The notes: a model not told the origin generated them from the letters alone. A DNA stretch of 45,889 nucleotides from Bacteroidota bacterium (GCA_021300195.1 JAJTIE010000017.1:1-45889); one strand, 5' to 3'. Counted from the stretch's first letter, positions 1-9,436 are shown. Translations and numbers: made by a program.

Positions 1-79
1 CTTCGGCCAGCTGTAGTACGCTCAGCCGCTTGTGCGCTACTTTCTCGGCGGGGTCTTTGGTGGTTATTCGTGTCTTCAT
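1..79 (-). CDS. Transposase N-terminus (probably IS481-like), cut by window edge
   Basis: Only the first 26 codons are in the window, reading leftward from an ATG at 77-79. The peptide begins MKTRITTKDPAEKVAHKRL and continues into SVLQLAE. A basic N-terminus followed by 'A.KRLSVLQLAE' resembles the helix-turn-helix start of IS481-type integrase-catalytic-domain transposases, where the next residues are usually 'ALGNVSKAC'. That continuation and the DDE catalytic domain lie outside the window, so the family is inferred from a short stretch. It could also be another HTH protein. It sits beside an AT-rich gene-free stretch, as expected at a mobile-element edge, but no terminal inverted repeat was found. 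Confidence 0.5.
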   Translation of the reverse strand, partial: MKTRITTKDPAEKVAHKRLSVLQLAE

Positions 80-500
80 GACTTAACTTTTTTCTAAATT
101 TAATAAACTTAAATCGTTATGCATGAAGACTAGCTGTACATATAAAATATTAGTTCCAAACTATCGCCTGCAAAATTAGCCATTAAGACAAATGCCTTGT
201 CTGCCTAGACGAAAAGCCAAATAGTTTAGACAGAGGCTTGATTTATCAATCTCCTAACAGCGTGTGGGCACTGCTGCTATTTGCATACGTACTGTAGCGG
301 TATTTTGGGCTGAACGAATCAAACAGAGAACTGGACGCCAGGAAAAGGATTAGGTATCAGAAAAAATACTTGCTTATAGTTAGGCATTTATGCCTATTAA
401 AGTCTCTGAAACCACGTACCGCACCCCCAGGATCGTTCATATATTTAGGTGGCGCTAGGCCGGTCGGGCTTGGCCGGCCCCTTGCTTCCAGTCCCACAAC
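80..500. other. Gene-free stretch, AT-rich left half
   Basis: No convincing coding sequence lies here. The ORFs on the plus strand from 370 are antisense to the DUF1801 gene or lack codon structure. The left half (about 80-400) is AT-rich compared with the rest of the window. A 6-bp GC-only inverted repeat (GGCCGG 458-463, CCGGCC 474-479, loop 10 nt) lies just beyond the stop of the 501-875 gene and could end its transcript, but it has no T-run. Confidence 0.6.
171..178 (-). promoter_or_regulatory. Candidate -7 element (TAATTTTG)
   Basis: TAATTTTG on the minus strand matches the Bacteroidota -7 consensus TAnnTTTG and points toward the partial transposase gene, about 90 nt upstream of its ATG. 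No TTTG -33 box lies at the expected spacing. Confidence 0.3.
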
Positions 501-875
501 CTATCGCAGCTTGCTGGCTTCCAAGATCAGAATGCTCTCCTGCACCAATGCAAGCACTAGTTCATCCGCATGGCCGCAATGCTCATACCATACCAAATAC
601 CGAACCTGCTTTAGTTCCTCCCCGACCAGAATACCTGGCATAGGCACGAGCAAGTACCCACTGGCAAAGCCAAGCTGAACAAGTGGGGGGCCGCCTGGGT
701 GGGCGGGGCAATTGAGGAAGAACAATCTACTCCCTCCCAGATAATAGTAGGGTAGCTGATAAGCAGTCCGCAACTCAAGCCGAGGGTCCGCGTGTCGCAG
801 CAGTTCATCCAGCTGGTAGAGGCGCTCCTGCTGCCAACCCAGCTGCCTTGCGCCAAAGTCATCCAAGATGCTCAC
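501..875 (-). CDS. DUF1801 (YdhG-like) domain protein
   Basis: A 124-residue cytoplasmic protein that is almost entirely a DUF1801 domain. The family core is visible: 'LPYYYLGGSRLFFLN' near residues 41-55, then the strand around 'VQLGFASG', the 'GEELKQVRYL' segment and a C-terminal helix ('ELVLALVQESILILE'). The molecular function of DUF1801 is not established. Some relatives (YdhG) are described as frataxin-like or iron-related. The GTG start at 875 overlaps the stop of the upstream sugar transferase by 4 nt (GTGA), so the two are translationally coupled and this is the last gene of a five-gene minus-strand run. Nothing in the sequence links it to glycan synthesis except that coupling. Confidence 0.8.
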   Translation of the reverse strand: MSILDDFGARQLGWQQERLYQLDELLRHADPRLELRTAYQLPYYYLGGSRLFFLNCPAHPGGPPLVQLGFASGYLLVPMPGILVGEELKQVRYLVWYEHCGHADELVLALVQESILILEASKLR

Positions 876-2266
876 TTACCCTTACGCTTCAGCACAATCT
901 CTATGGTATACAGCAGGATGCGAATATCCCAGCTTAGGGACATGTTCTCCAGATACAAGAGGTCGTACCGCATGCGTTCAATCATCTCATCCACGTTGCT
1001 GGCATATCCATAGCGTACTTGGCCCAGGCTGGTAATGCCCGGCTTTACTTTCAGTACATTCAAGTATTCGGGCGCCTGCTCGGTTATCTGGTTTATCCAG
1101 AACTGCCGCTCGGGCCTAGGCCCTACCAGACTCATATTCCCGATAAGCACGTTCCAAAATTGCGGTAACTCGTCCAGCCGGGTCTTGCGGAGAAACCGGC
1201 CAACAGGCGTAATACGGGGATCCTGGTCTTGGCTCAGTGCCGGACCTGCTTCTTCAGCATTCGTAATCATGCTGCGAAATTTATAGATGCGGAAAGGTTT
1301 TCCATTCTGCCCGATTCGCTCCTGGCTGTAAAACACAGGGCCACGGCTGCCAAACTTGACCACACAGGCCAGGATAAAATACACGGGGCTAAGCAGTACC
1401 AAGGCAAAGAGACTGGCAAAAATGTCCATCAATCGCTTTTGAAAAGCAGCGAACGGTTTCTGGAAAGAGGAGTCTATCTCCACCAGCGAATAAACCATAT
1501 CGCTGCGAATATGAACCTTACCTAGTAGAGTATCATACATCTCTGGCACTGCCGCCACAAGCACCTGGGCATTCTGTAGTGCTTTCATTACCTGCAAGTA
1601 CTGCCTATGGTCGGGCTCATCGAGCGCGAGTAGTACTGCCTCGGCCTTGTATTGCTCTATCATCTGAGGCAACCCCCTTAGCCTACCCAACAACGGCAAG
1701 CCGGGTAGCACCGCGTGGTCCACATCCAGCTGCACGCAGCCAAGAAGCCGATAGCTAGGCCCTTTGGCATATTGATCTATCTCAACAATGAGTTGCTGCA
1801 TCCGTGGCCCCGTGCCCACAACCAGGGTAGGAAGTTGAATCCTTCCCCGCTGCAAGCGGCCGTGGATGCTGGTAGTAATGGCAAATCGGCTAGTACCAAT
1901 CAGGACGGATTGCACCAAAAAATAATATAAGATTGCAAGCTGCAAGTCCGCGTAATTCTGAAATGGATCATCGAAAAGGAGAAAGAACGCTAGCACCACT
2001 ACCCCCAGGATGTTGGACTCTAGCAGTAGGCCAAGCTCCTTGGTCCGGCTATCGCGATAGGTATCCCGGTACAGTCCAAAGGCCTTATATAGACCCAGCC
2101 AACCAAGGCCTACCGCTATGCACTTCAGGATCAGCGTGCCATTGAGTTCACTCGCATATCCGCTTGAAAACAGACTACTGCGCAGATACCACACCAGCAG
2201 CCAGCTGAATGCGCTCAGCACAAAGTCAGAAATCAGGTAGGGTATTCGAAGGCGAGTACGTCGCAT
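872..2266 (-). CDS. Polyprenyl-phosphate sugar-1-phosphate transferase (WcaJ/WbaP-type)
   Basis: A 464-residue initiating glycosyltransferase of exopolysaccharide or surface glycan synthesis. It transfers a sugar-1-phosphate from a nucleotide sugar to undecaprenyl phosphate at the inner membrane. Four N-terminal membrane segments lie at about residues 9-29, 45-63, 78-98 and 108-127. A cytosolic nucleotide-fold domain (about 145-245, 'VVGTGPRMQ') follows. The catalytic bacterial sugar-transferase domain (about 272-464) starts with a re-entrant hydrophobic helix at 279-303 and carries KFRSM (329-333), [10 protein letters not shown] (360-369), SLVGPRPE (379-386) and KPGIT near 407. Length and domain order are normal for the EpsE/WcaJ family. 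The sugar cannot be read from the sequence. It follows a lipoprotein gene by 11 nt and overlaps the DUF1801 gene. Confidence 0.92.
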   Translation of the reverse strand: MRRTRLRIPYLISDFVLSAFSWLLVWYLRSSLFSSGYASELNGTLILKCIAVGLGWLGLYKAFGLYRDTYRDSRTKELGLLLESNILGVVVLAFFLLFDDPFQNYADLQLAILYYFLVQSVLIGTSRFAITTSIHGRLQRGRIQLPTLVVGTGPRMQQLIVEIDQYAKGPSYRLLGCVQLDVDHAVLPGLPLLGRLRGLPQMIEQYKAEAVLLALDEPDHRQYLQVMKALQNAQVLVAAVPEMYDTLLGKVHIRSDMVYSLVEIDSSFQKPFAAFQKRLMDIFASLFALVLLSPVYFILACVVKFGSRGPVFYSQERIGQNGKPFRIYKFRSMITNAEEAGPALSQDQDPRITPVGRFLRKTRLDELPQFWNVLIGNMSLVGPRPERQFWINQITEQAPEYLNVLKVKPGITSLGQVRYGYASNVDEMIERMRYDLLYLENMSLSWDIRILLYTIEIVLKRKGK

Positions 2267-2277
2267 TCAGGTAAATC

Positions 2278-3147
2278 TTATTGGAAGTGCAAAATTCGAA
2301 TGTCATCCAGATACAGACTGCGATCGGATCCGTCTGATATGGCAAAAAGACGGGCCCGAAATCTGGCACCGGGAAATCCGATAGACAAATAGTTGGTCAA
2401 GTCAAAATAGGCGGCTCTCCACTGCCCGTCATCCGTATAGCCATCGGTCATGAGCAGTAGGGGCATCTCCCCGTCGGTGATGCCAAAACCCTCGGCTACC
2501 AACGCAAAAGCGAACCTGATATTGCCCCGAAATTTCACCTCGGCCCACACAGGGCTGGTGCCACGGGGTAGATCGAGGGTACCGGTACTTACTACGTCGA
2601 AATAGGTCCTATCAGCATCAAAGTGCACCACGCCACAGGCTGCTCCCCGAAAGGGACCGAGGGTGGTGCGCCTTAGGTTTGCAGTATCCAGGCGCGTGGG
2701 ATTAAAGGGTTGCAATGCCTGGTCCTGTCTCTCAAAGTTTTCGTCATAGGCATATTCAATCAGGGTATCCGGGAAATAACGAAACACAGGCTGAAAGCTC
2801 ACAGACTGGCCCAGAGATAGCTGCTGCCTCAGTGTATCAAACCGCATAAATGGATAGGCAGCATGAGACTGGCTGTCGAAGTTTCTCCACACACCGGCTT
2901 GGGCAAAAAGCTTGTTTCTTCCTGCCTCCTCTACGCGGACAAAGGGCAAGCGGGTGGGAGGCACAAAGGTGCCATAGTAGTCATTACCCTGAAAGAGCCA
3001 CACATCTGGTACCACATTCTGGAATGTATCGCCATCCTCCACCAGCAGGGGTGCCTCCAGCCGGGCAAAGGCGGGGGCTGGCTCCTCGGGATTTATGGCG
3101 TCGCAGGCACACAACAGGGCTAGCCAGACGAATAGGCCATACCGCAT
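2278..3147 (-). CDS. Predicted lipoprotein, unknown function
   Basis: I do not recognise a named family. The 289-residue protein starts with a type II signal peptide: a hydrophobic stretch ending in LCAC, with the lipidated Cys at residue 15, so it should sit on the outer or inner membrane facing the periplasm or surface. The rest looks beta-rich. The C-terminal part ('FDLTNYLSIGFPGARFRARLFAISDG', read in pieces, ending 'SLYLDDIRIL') resembles the edge of carbohydrate-binding-like beta-sandwiches, in which a 'YLDDI' strand is common. Its ATG shares one base with the TAA stop of the dehydrogenase gene (TAATG at 3147), so it is co-translated with it. The position between a sugar dehydrogenase and an initiating sugar transferase suggests an envelope-glycan role, which is inference. 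Confidence 0.75.
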   Translation of the reverse strand: MRYGLFVWLALLCACDAINPEEPAPAFARLEAPLLVEDGDTFQNVVPDVWLFQGNDYYGTFVPPTRLPFVRVEEAGRNKLFAQAGVWRNFDSQSHAAYPFMRFDTLRQQLSLGQSVSFQPVFRYFPDTLIEYAYDENFERQDQALQPFNPTRLDTANLRRTTLGPFRGAACGVVHFDADRTYFDVVSTGTLDLPRGTSPVWAEVKFRGNIRFAFALVAEGFGITDGEMPLLLMTDGYTDDGQWRAAYFDLTNYLSIGFPGARFRARLFAISDGSDRSLYLDDIRILHFQ

Positions 3148-4121
3148 TAGGCCGGGAAAGGGTTGATTTTTTCCAGAATCTGATGGGCTACATCCAGCGC
3201 ACGGTAGCCATCGTGAAAGCTAACCGGAGGCTGCTGGCGCGTGTGGATGGCAACAGCAAAATGCTTTAACTCCTCCTGAATGGCATTGGCCTCGGGCACT
3301 GGGGGATGGCTTACCTGCAGATACCGAGTAGCCCCCTTTACCTCGAAGGCGAAGGGAATGCCAGACTGTGCCGGCTGGTCACCTATCTGGTATATCTCGG
3401 TTTTACGCTCCAGGAAGTCGAGACTCACATAGGCATGCTGCTGAAACATACGCATCTTTCGCATGTTTTTTACGCTAATCCGGCTGGCCGTCAGGTTTGC
3501 TACCGCTCCATTGTGAAACTCGATACGGGCGTTGGCAATATCCGGCGTATCGGTAATAACAGCTACACCACTGGCACTAATGCGCTTGACTGTGCTCTGT
3601 ACCAGGTGTAGTACAATATCAATGTCATGTATCATCAGGTCCAGCACCACCGATACATCTGTGCCCCGGGGATTCCACTGTGCCAGGCGATGCCCCTCAA
3701 TAAACATGGGGTTCATGGGCTGGTCCTTCATGGCCAGCATACAGGGGTTGAAGCGCTCCACATGCCCTACCTGAGCCACCACACCGGCCTCCTTGGCCAG
3801 GGCTACCAGCCTGCGTGCTTCCTCCACGGTATTGGCTATGGGCTTCTCGATGAAGATATCCTTGGACTGGCGGATGACGTAGTTGCCAATATCAAAGTGG
3901 CTGAGTGTGGGGGTTACCACATCCAGGGCATCCGCGGCCTGCACCAGCTCTTCCAGGCTACTCCAAGCCTTCAGCCCTAGCTCGGCGGCTACGGCTGCTG
4001 CCTGCTGTGCGCTCTGGTCGTAGAAGCCCAGTAGCTCATACTCGGGCAGGTCCTTGAGTATACGCAGGTGGATCTTTCCCAGGTGCCCGGCCCCTATAAC
4101 TCCAATCTTGATCTTCGACAT
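3147..4121 (-). CDS. Gfo/Idh/MocA-family NAD(P)-dependent sugar dehydrogenase
   Basis: A 324-residue oxidoreductase. The N-terminal Rossmann fold carries GVIGAGHLG (residues 7-15), followed by EKP (92-94), the family's nicotinamide-proximal lysine motif, GHVERFNP (119-126) and MIHDIDI (163-169) in the substrate domain. The GH.ERFNP block is typical of members acting on nucleotide sugars, such as UDP-GlcNAc 3-dehydrogenase (GnnA)-like enzymes, and the neighbouring sugar transferase agrees. The exact substrate is inferred only. The longer reading frame begins at a TTG (4133). I chose the ATG at 4121 because MSKIKIGVIGAG is the standard start just ahead of the first beta strand. It lies 43 nt after the coiled-coil protein gene and shares a base with the lipoprotein gene. 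Confidence 0.88.
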   Translation of the reverse strand: MSKIKIGVIGAGHLGKIHLRILKDLPEYELLGFYDQSAQQAAAVAAELGLKAWSSLEELVQAADALDVVTPTLSHFDIGNYVIRQSKDIFIEKPIANTVEEARRLVALAKEAGVVAQVGHVERFNPCMLAMKDQPMNPMFIEGHRLAQWNPRGTDVSVVLDLMIHDIDIVLHLVQSTVKRISASGVAVITDTPDIANARIEFHNGAVANLTASRISVKNMRKMRMFQQHAYVSLDFLERKTEIYQIGDQPAQSGIPFAFEVKGATRYLQVSHPPVPEANAIQEELKHFAVAIHTRQQPPVSFHDGYRALDVAHQILEKINPFPA

Positions 4122-4164
4122 AATAAATGGCAAATAGAGGTAGTTCCTGTTGTCCGCGCGCCTG

Positions 4165-5154
4165 TTACTTAACGTGTATCACCTGCTTTTCCACTACATA
4201 GTAGTAGTCCTCTTCTCCATCGCGGCGCAGCATCCACAGCACGGTATTGTTCCCCCTCTGTAGTTCCAGTACATCGGGCAGGTTATAGGTAACGCACACT
4301 TCTGTCTCCTCGCGCTTGTATTGAAAGCTCTGCTTGGCTGTATAGGCCTTCTCGCCATCGGTGGTGGAGAAATAGCCACTGCCCATGGAGGGGGTATGGT
4401 ATATCTTTCCGTCTGGGCCATATAGCAGCATGTACAGGGTTTTCAGTCCCACTTCGGCTACATCGTTTTTCACCAGGGTCAGGCAGCCCTTGAAGCCACG
4501 CATCCGGCGCTGCTTCAGCTGGGGCCCCAGCTCCTCCTTACCACGGCTATTGATGCTGTAGGTCTGTACCCCGCCTGCCTTCAGCATGCTGGCTACTTTT
4601 AGCTTCTCGCGCTGTACAATGTTCTGGCCCTCCAGGGTATAGGTCAGCGTCTGCAGGCTATCCATGCCTGCTGTCAGCTCTGTAATGCGGCCTTCCTTCT
4701 GCCGCAGCACATCCTCCAGCTCCTTTATCTTCTCGCGATACTTTTCGTTGTAATAAGCCAGCTGGCGATACTTGCCCTCATACTCCTCCTTCAGGCGCTT
4801 ATCCAGCGTACCCTCATCTATCGCCTTTTGCAGGCGCACCTTTAGGTACACAATCTCCTCATTCAGCTTCTTCACCATCTCCCGCTTCTCCTCGTTGTCC
4901 AGCTGGGCCTGGCCTAGTGCGCGGTCCAGCTCTTCCACCTTCAGGTCCAGCTGCTCCAGTTCTGCCTTCAGGTCATCGTTCTGCTTTTCCAACTTGTTGT
5001 TATCAGCCTGTATGGTCTCCTTTTGGGTAAAGGTGTAGATAAGCAGGGCACCAAGGATAACCAGCAGGGTAGCCAGAACGTACGGGAAGCTGCGATTCTT
5101 TTTGGGCCTCTTCGGATCCCCGGACGGGGGGGCCAATGGTTGTGTTTCCTCCAT
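4165..5154 (-). CDS. Single-pass membrane protein with long coiled coil
   Basis: I do not recognise a named family. The 329 residues show a proline-rich and basic cytoplasmic N-terminus (1-22), one membrane helix (about 23-42), a long charged coiled coil (about 45-185, heptads rich in L, E, K and Q), and a C-terminal beta-rich periplasmic domain (about 195-329) that ends in 'YYVVEKQVIHVK'. This layout suits an envelope scaffold or sensor. It is the first gene of the five-gene run ending at 501. The ATG at 5154 follows a TAATTTTG element by only four bases, so the start is firm if that element is the promoter. A role in polysaccharide synthesis is suggested only by the downstream genes. Confidence 0.8.
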   Translation of the reverse strand: MEETQPLAPPSGDPKRPKKNRSFPYVLATLLVILGALLIYTFTQKETIQADNNKLEKQNDDLKAELEQLDLKVEELDRALGQAQLDNEEKREMVKKLNEEIVYLKVRLQKAIDEGTLDKRLKEEYEGKYRQLAYYNEKYREKIKELEDVLRQKEGRITELTAGMDSLQTLTYTLEGQNIVQREKLKVASMLKAGGVQTYSINSRGKEELGPQLKQRRMRGFKGCLTLVKNDVAEVGLKTLYMLLYGPDGKIYHTPSMGSGYFSTTDGEKAYTAKQSFQYKREETEVCVTYNLPDVLELQRGNNTVLWMLRRDGEEDYYYVVEKQVIHVK

Positions 5155-5158
5155 AAAA

Positions 5159-5166
5159 CAAAATTA
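5159..5166 (-). promoter_or_regulatory. -7 promoter element TAATTTTG, 4 nt before the ATG
   Basis: TAATTTTG matches TAnnTTTG exactly and is followed by TTTT and then the ATG at 5154. If transcription starts at the usual short distance, the mRNA begins at or next to the start codon. No -33 TTTG is present at 19-20 nt upstream. Confidence 0.6.
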
Positions 5167-5221
5167 AATGCATTCGAGATTCCCTGTGTAGTCGGGGCAG
5201 AAATCTTTCGACAAAGCTACC

Positions 5222-5256
5222 AAAAAAAAGATCGGCCACCCCTGTGTGGCCGATCT
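5222..5256 (-). terminator. Rho-independent terminator of the T9SS cargo gene
   Basis: A perfect inverted repeat, GATCGGCCAC (5230-5239) and GTGGCCGATC (5246-5255), extended by one A-T pair (5229/5256), gives an 11-bp stem with a 6-nt loop. On the minus strand it is followed by eight Ts (A-run 5222-5229 on the plus strand). It lies about 30 nt beyond the stop of the gene at 5288 and is the clearest terminator in the window. Confidence 0.92.
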
Positions 5257-5287
5257 GTTCTTGGTGCTTTACAGCAGTAAACCAAGC

Positions 5288-8200
5288 TTACTGCTTAACA
5301 ATCTTCTTCAGGGCTACTCCCTGGTCCGTCTGTATACGTACCAGGTAGATGCCGTCGGGGTAGCTTTGCAGGTTTACATCGTAGGTGTATTCGCCTACAG
5401 CATAGCTCTGCGTGCGTGCTACCGTGCGGCCCTGCAGGTCCATTACTTCCAGGCCAACCGTGGTAGGCTCATCAAAGTAAGTGTCTATGCTCAGGCTGCC
5501 ACTGGTGGGGTTGGGATACACGCGTACCAGGCTGCTAAAGTCCTTCAGCTGGCTGGCGCGGCTTACGGGCAGGCAGGTGGTAGGCTGAGTACCATTGGCA
5601 GCGGTGGTAAATACCACGCGCAGGGTGTCGCAGCAGCCCTCTACACCCGGCTGGGTGCTGCTGGGCGGGGCCGAGCAGGTAACCAGCGAGATGGCGCGTG
5701 TACCGGTATTTTCCCAGTAGAAGTCCAGAATATCCGTGCCCTGCTGGCTTACAGAACCCAAAGTACCATCGGCAATTTGCAGCCGAGTGTTATTTGGCTC
5801 AGGTAGCCAGTACTTATGGGTGATGGGGGTAATGCCGGCGGTGGAGGTATTCGTAACCCGTACACGGCAGGCAGAAGACATGGACAGCGTCTGCGGGATG
5901 TTGCTCGTGAAGCTTACGCGGGTGCTATCCCACAGCGTTACGGTCTTTGTAGCCTGTGCCGGGGCATTATCCGGTATACAGTTTAGTGTCGCCTCGTCTT
6001 CGGGCCGTGCCTGTAGCACAAGCTCGGTGGTATGTGTTTGCAGGTAAGTACCCTCCTGAGTATTGGGAAACAGGGGACCGATGGCCGGGTTTTTATTCTC
6101 GCGCACAAAGTTGACCGCATTTCCGCCAAAACCCGCAGTGCCATACGCACTCGGCTTAGCCGTTACCTCCCATCTGTACACGGCGTCATCAAAATTGCCC
6201 GTTGCGGCGGTAGCGCCATTCAGGACGAAGGTAGAGCCGTTCCGATTGTAGAGGCAAGCCGTGGAGGGCTGGGCATTCAGATTGGCCTGCAGATCTGCGG
6301 ATGTGATATTCCACACACGCAGCTGGAGCGTCTGCTCTGTAAAGCAACCCGTATTGTTGTTTGTTACCCGTGCGGTGTATTCGTCGCTCTGTGTTACCAA
6401 TATCGGGCTGGGGGTGGTAGTGCTGGCAACAAAGGAGACCCGATTGCCTACCGGGCCGCGAAACCACTGTACGGCATATCCATCCGGGTTTCCGGCGGGC
6501 ACAATACTCACGTTCATACCAGCTGCACCACACACCTGGTATTTGCCATTCACCGGGGCGATGGCAGCACCACCGCCTACGGCTGTTACGCTCAGGCTGG
6601 TGGTGGGCACGGGCTGAATCAGTATCTCTGTGTCGTCCGTCACCGAGTTGCAGCCAGCAACGGTAGAGGTTACTACCACACGGACGTTGTGGTTGTATGC
6701 AGTTGGGCTCACAGCGGGGCTGTACACCAGCGTACGCCCCTGATTGGCGGGACCATTGGTGGTACTGAATCCCACCAGGCCTGGATCTCCCAGTGGCAGA
6801 TAAGGACCTGTTTTGCCTAACTGCACACTCCAGCTGAAGGTATAGGTATTGCCACCTACATTCTCGAGCCCCGTCTCTATGGTTACTCGCTCGCAGGCCT
6901 GTATCAGGTTTGAGGCAAAGACATTGTTATTGCCTCCGTTCACAACGACGCGCCTGCTGCAGAGGGTGTTGTTCTGCAGCTTTCCATCGTTGTCGCAAGA
7001 CACTATGGCGCGCATCTCGTAGGCGCCGGTGGTAGCAAAGTTGGCAAGTCCATTAGCGGGCACAGCACCCTGCCAGTTCCGCAGCCCGGTCTGGTTTGCA
7101 GGTGTATTGTCAAAAACAACATCCAGTGTGGCGCCTACGGCCAGCGCACTAGCAAGCTTCAGGCGCCGGATGCGGTAGGTGGCCAGGTCATTGTTCACGA
7201 TATAGGCTACTGAAATGGAATCCAGCGTGCTGGTACCACTGTTCCTCACCCGGATGGTAACGGGCTGAGTGCCCACACCGCAAATGTTTTCGCCGGGGGC
7301 AACAATGCTGACAATCTCCAGGTCGCGGGTAGTGGATTCAAATTCGGCGTCGGTGTAGTTGCGGTCGTCTATGTAGTAGAATTTTACCGGCTGGTCCGCA
7401 TTGCCATCGGGGGCCATAAAGACGGTGGGCTGCTCATAGGTGCCGCTGGTACCCAGCACGGTGGGTGCACAGGTGGGGAAGTAGATTTCGTTCCGGAACG
7501 TGATTCCTGAGCCAGTTGTCTCGCTCTTTACATCGGTAGTGGATTCGTCCGATACGTCTCGTGCGCGGCCATACAGGTTAGGCTGCATGGCGGTTGCAGC
7601 CCGGTTGCGGGTTGTGTCATCCACCCAGCTGTAGAACACTTTGTCTCCAGCTTCCGTACGGCTTATCTGCGGGTAAGGGCCGAATGCGAGCTGATTATTG
7701 GAGTTCTTTACAACCCCAGACTGCTTAAACAGTGCACTCACAAACTGGGGAGTCCAGCTGCACCCACCATCATAGGTGGTGATATCCCACAGGCCTGGTG
7801 CTACCGAAGGATAGAAGCGAAAATCTCCGAACGCAGCATCTGTGGCGGCATTTGCCTTTACACCATTAATGGACGTACTGTCTGCAGCCAGGCGAATCTC
7901 GGTGAGCATGTGTGGATTTCCGGCTTCGTCTACCACGATGTCAAATGACAGGGGAAGTGGAATACGAGTGGAGGTTACCGTAGAATCCTGCCCCTTCGAA
8001 CCCGTAACCGTGAAATTCCCGGCCAGGGAGTCGGTAATGGAGCTGTATTCGCTGAGGTGCACAATATAGGGCCCGGTCCAGTTGGTACCACCGTCTTCAG
8101 TTTTGTAGAGGATTGGCTTGGGCGCTACATCATTTGGGCGGCTATCGCTGCGCACCAGGGCCACCAGGGCCAGCCAGCCTACACGGCCATCGGGCGAGAA

Positions 8201-9175
8201 GGCCATGTTGGGACCCTCCAGAAAGCTGATACGTATGTTATTGTTACTTCTTAAGCGCACATACGGTGGCTTGAAAGAACGATAGTAGGCATACGCCACC
8301 GAATCGTTCGAGGTATTATACGTACCCCTGAACAGGAGCACGCTGTCCAGCGTAGTACCACTGTTGTTGCCCGAAGGGCGGAAGGCCAGATCCGCAAACC
8401 AAACGTGCTGGTCTACACCGCCCATGGTCTTGCTTACCGTCAGCCCACCAGGTAGTAGCACATTATTGCTGTTGTTGTTGTTACTTAGGAAGCCAAACTT
8501 TGCGGTAGAGCGTTTTGCGCCCGAACCAAATGGGGTAGCATTGGTGGAGCCATTGGTAAGAGTAGACTGAAGGCCAGTTGCGTTGCCCCACAGGTAGTTG
8601 CCCCAGTTAGTGCCATCCGTAGCCGGAGAGATCCACGCAAAGTGGCTACCATCTACCGTGCCCGTATTCTCGGGGTCGAAACGGACAACCTGCGGATAGC
8701 GCGCCCGGGCCGTATTGGGGTAGGGCACAGGGTTCAGCGGGCCGGCATTTTGTATCCAGCTGGTACCCCCGTTGGTAGAATAGGCGATGCGCGAGATCCC
8801 GTTGGAGGTAGTGCCAGGCGCAGGCTCCGGACTGATCTGGTCTACGTTCTGGCGGTGAATGAACGCCACTACAGCGGGGCTATTGCTGGCAACAACCTGG
8901 CTCTGGCGATTCTGTATAATGGTATAGGCATTGGAAGCGGAGCCGATTAACCGAAACGCACCAGCCTGGGTTTTATCCAGCCCTGTTGCCTTGTTTAGCA
9001 CCGGTGCTACCGGCGGCCCCAGCTCTCTGCTCATCTCCGCACGCAGGTAGTCGGCTTGCCAGTTTCGAACTGGTTGTGGGCCCGCCTTCCCAATATTGCT
9101 GAGCGGGCGCGCATCTTGCGCCCTGGCCGTGGCCCCAAGCGAAAGAAGCAAGAGAAGTAGATACTTCCGTCTCAT
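5288..9175 (-). CDS. Secreted Asp-box protein with type IX sorting domain
   Basis: A protein of about 1295 residues exported by Sec and then by the type IX secretion system. The start at 9175 (M-R-R-K-Y-L) gives a clean signal peptide ending near 'ATARAQ'. An ATG two codons earlier (9181) is equally possible, and the longer frame from 9217 would put a polar 14-residue tail ahead of the signal. The N-terminal half holds three BNR/Asp-box motifs, STNGGTSW, TEDGGTNW and TYDGGCSW (about residues 133, 359 and 467), typical of sialidase- or sortilin-like beta-propellers. The middle contains CARDB/PKD-like beta-sandwich repeats. The last 75 or so residues are a type A T9SS C-terminal domain with VYPNPTSG, 'VMDLQGRTV' and a final KKIVKQ. 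No complete sialidase active site is evident, so the function may be adhesive. It ends at a strong terminator and is monocistronic. Confidence 0.88.
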   Translation of the reverse strand: MRRKYLLLLLLSLGATARAQDARPLSNIGKAGPQPVRNWQADYLRAEMSRELGPPVAPVLNKATGLDKTQAGAFRLIGSASNAYTIIQNRQSQVVASNSPAVVAFIHRQNVDQISPEPAPGTTSNGISRIAYSTNGGTSWIQNAGPLNPVPYPNTARARYPQVVRFDPENTGTVDGSHFAWISPATDGTNWGNYLWGNATGLQSTLTNGSTNATPFGSGAKRSTAKFGFLSNNNNSNNVLLPGGLTVSKTMGGVDQHVWFADLAFRPSGNNSGTTLDSVLLFRGTYNTSNDSVAYAYYRSFKPPYVRLRSNNNIRISFLEGPNMAFSPDGRVGWLALVALVRSDSRPNDVAPKPILYKTEDGGTNWTGPYIVHLSEYSSITDSLAGNFTVTGSKGQDSTVTSTRIPLPLSFDIVVDEAGNPHMLTEIRLAADSTSINGVKANAATDAAFGDFRFYPSVAPGLWDITTYDGGCSWTPQFVSALFKQSGVVKNSNNQLAFGPYPQISRTEAGDKVFYSWVDDTTRNRAATAMQPNLYGRARDVSDESTTDVKSETTGSGITFRNEIYFPTCAPTVLGTSGTYEQPTVFMAPDGNADQPVKFYYIDDRNYTDAEFESTTRDLEIVSIVAPGENICGVGTQPVTIRVRNSGTSTLDSISVAYIVNNDLATYRIRRLKLASALAVGATLDVVFDNTPANQTGLRNWQGAVPANGLANFATTGAYEMRAIVSCDNDGKLQNNTLCSRRVVVNGGNNNVFASNLIQACERVTIETGLENVGGNTYTFSWSVQLGKTGPYLPLGDPGLVGFSTTNGPANQGRTLVYSPAVSPTAYNHNVRVVVTSTVAGCNSVTDDTEILIQPVPTTSLSVTAVGGGAAIAPVNGKYQVCGAAGMNVSIVPAGNPDGYAVQWFRGPVGNRVSFVASTTTPSPILVTQSDEYTARVTNNNTGCFTEQTLQLRVWNITSADLQANLNAQPSTACLYNRNGSTFVLNGATAATGNFDDAVYRWEVTAKPSAYGTAGFGGNAVNFVRENKNPAIGPLFPNTQEGTYLQTHTTELVLQARPEDEATLNCIPDNAPAQATKTVTLWDSTRVSFTSNIPQTLSMSSACRVRVTNTSTAGITPITHKYWLPEPNNTRLQIADGTLGSVSQQGTDILDFYWENTGTRAISLVTCSAPPSSTQPGVEGCCDTLRVVFTTAANGTQPTTCLPVSRASQLKDFSSLVRVYPNPTSGSLSIDTYFDEPTTVGLEVMDLQGRTVARTQSYAVGEYTYDVNLQSYPDGIYLVRIQTDQGVALKKIVKQ

Positions 9176-9436
9176 AATCATTTTTACTTTAGAATTTAAA
9201 CCGTGAAATTGATGCAATTAAAGTGTGTGAACAAGCACACCCTAGCAAAGATCATAACAAGTATAGCGCATTCGGGTGAATTAAAATATTCACGGCTGCA
9301 ACTTACCCAAAAATTCACATTTCGCCAGTACACGTGTGTAGCTATCCACACTAGCTGCAGAGTGGTGGATGCCCGCTGTAGATAGAATATATATACAATA
9401 TACCTAGCAGGCAGACAACTACACAGCCGGGGGCCG

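Noticed and set aside
6032-6820. Plus-strand 262-codon open frame
   Set aside because: Antisense to the T9SS cargo gene, which has a signal peptide, Asp-boxes and a sorting domain. The frame has no recognisable domain.
9176-9217. Longer N-terminus of the T9SS cargo protein
   Set aside because: It would place a polar 14-residue tail ahead of a clean signal peptide. Starts at 9175 or 9181 are better.
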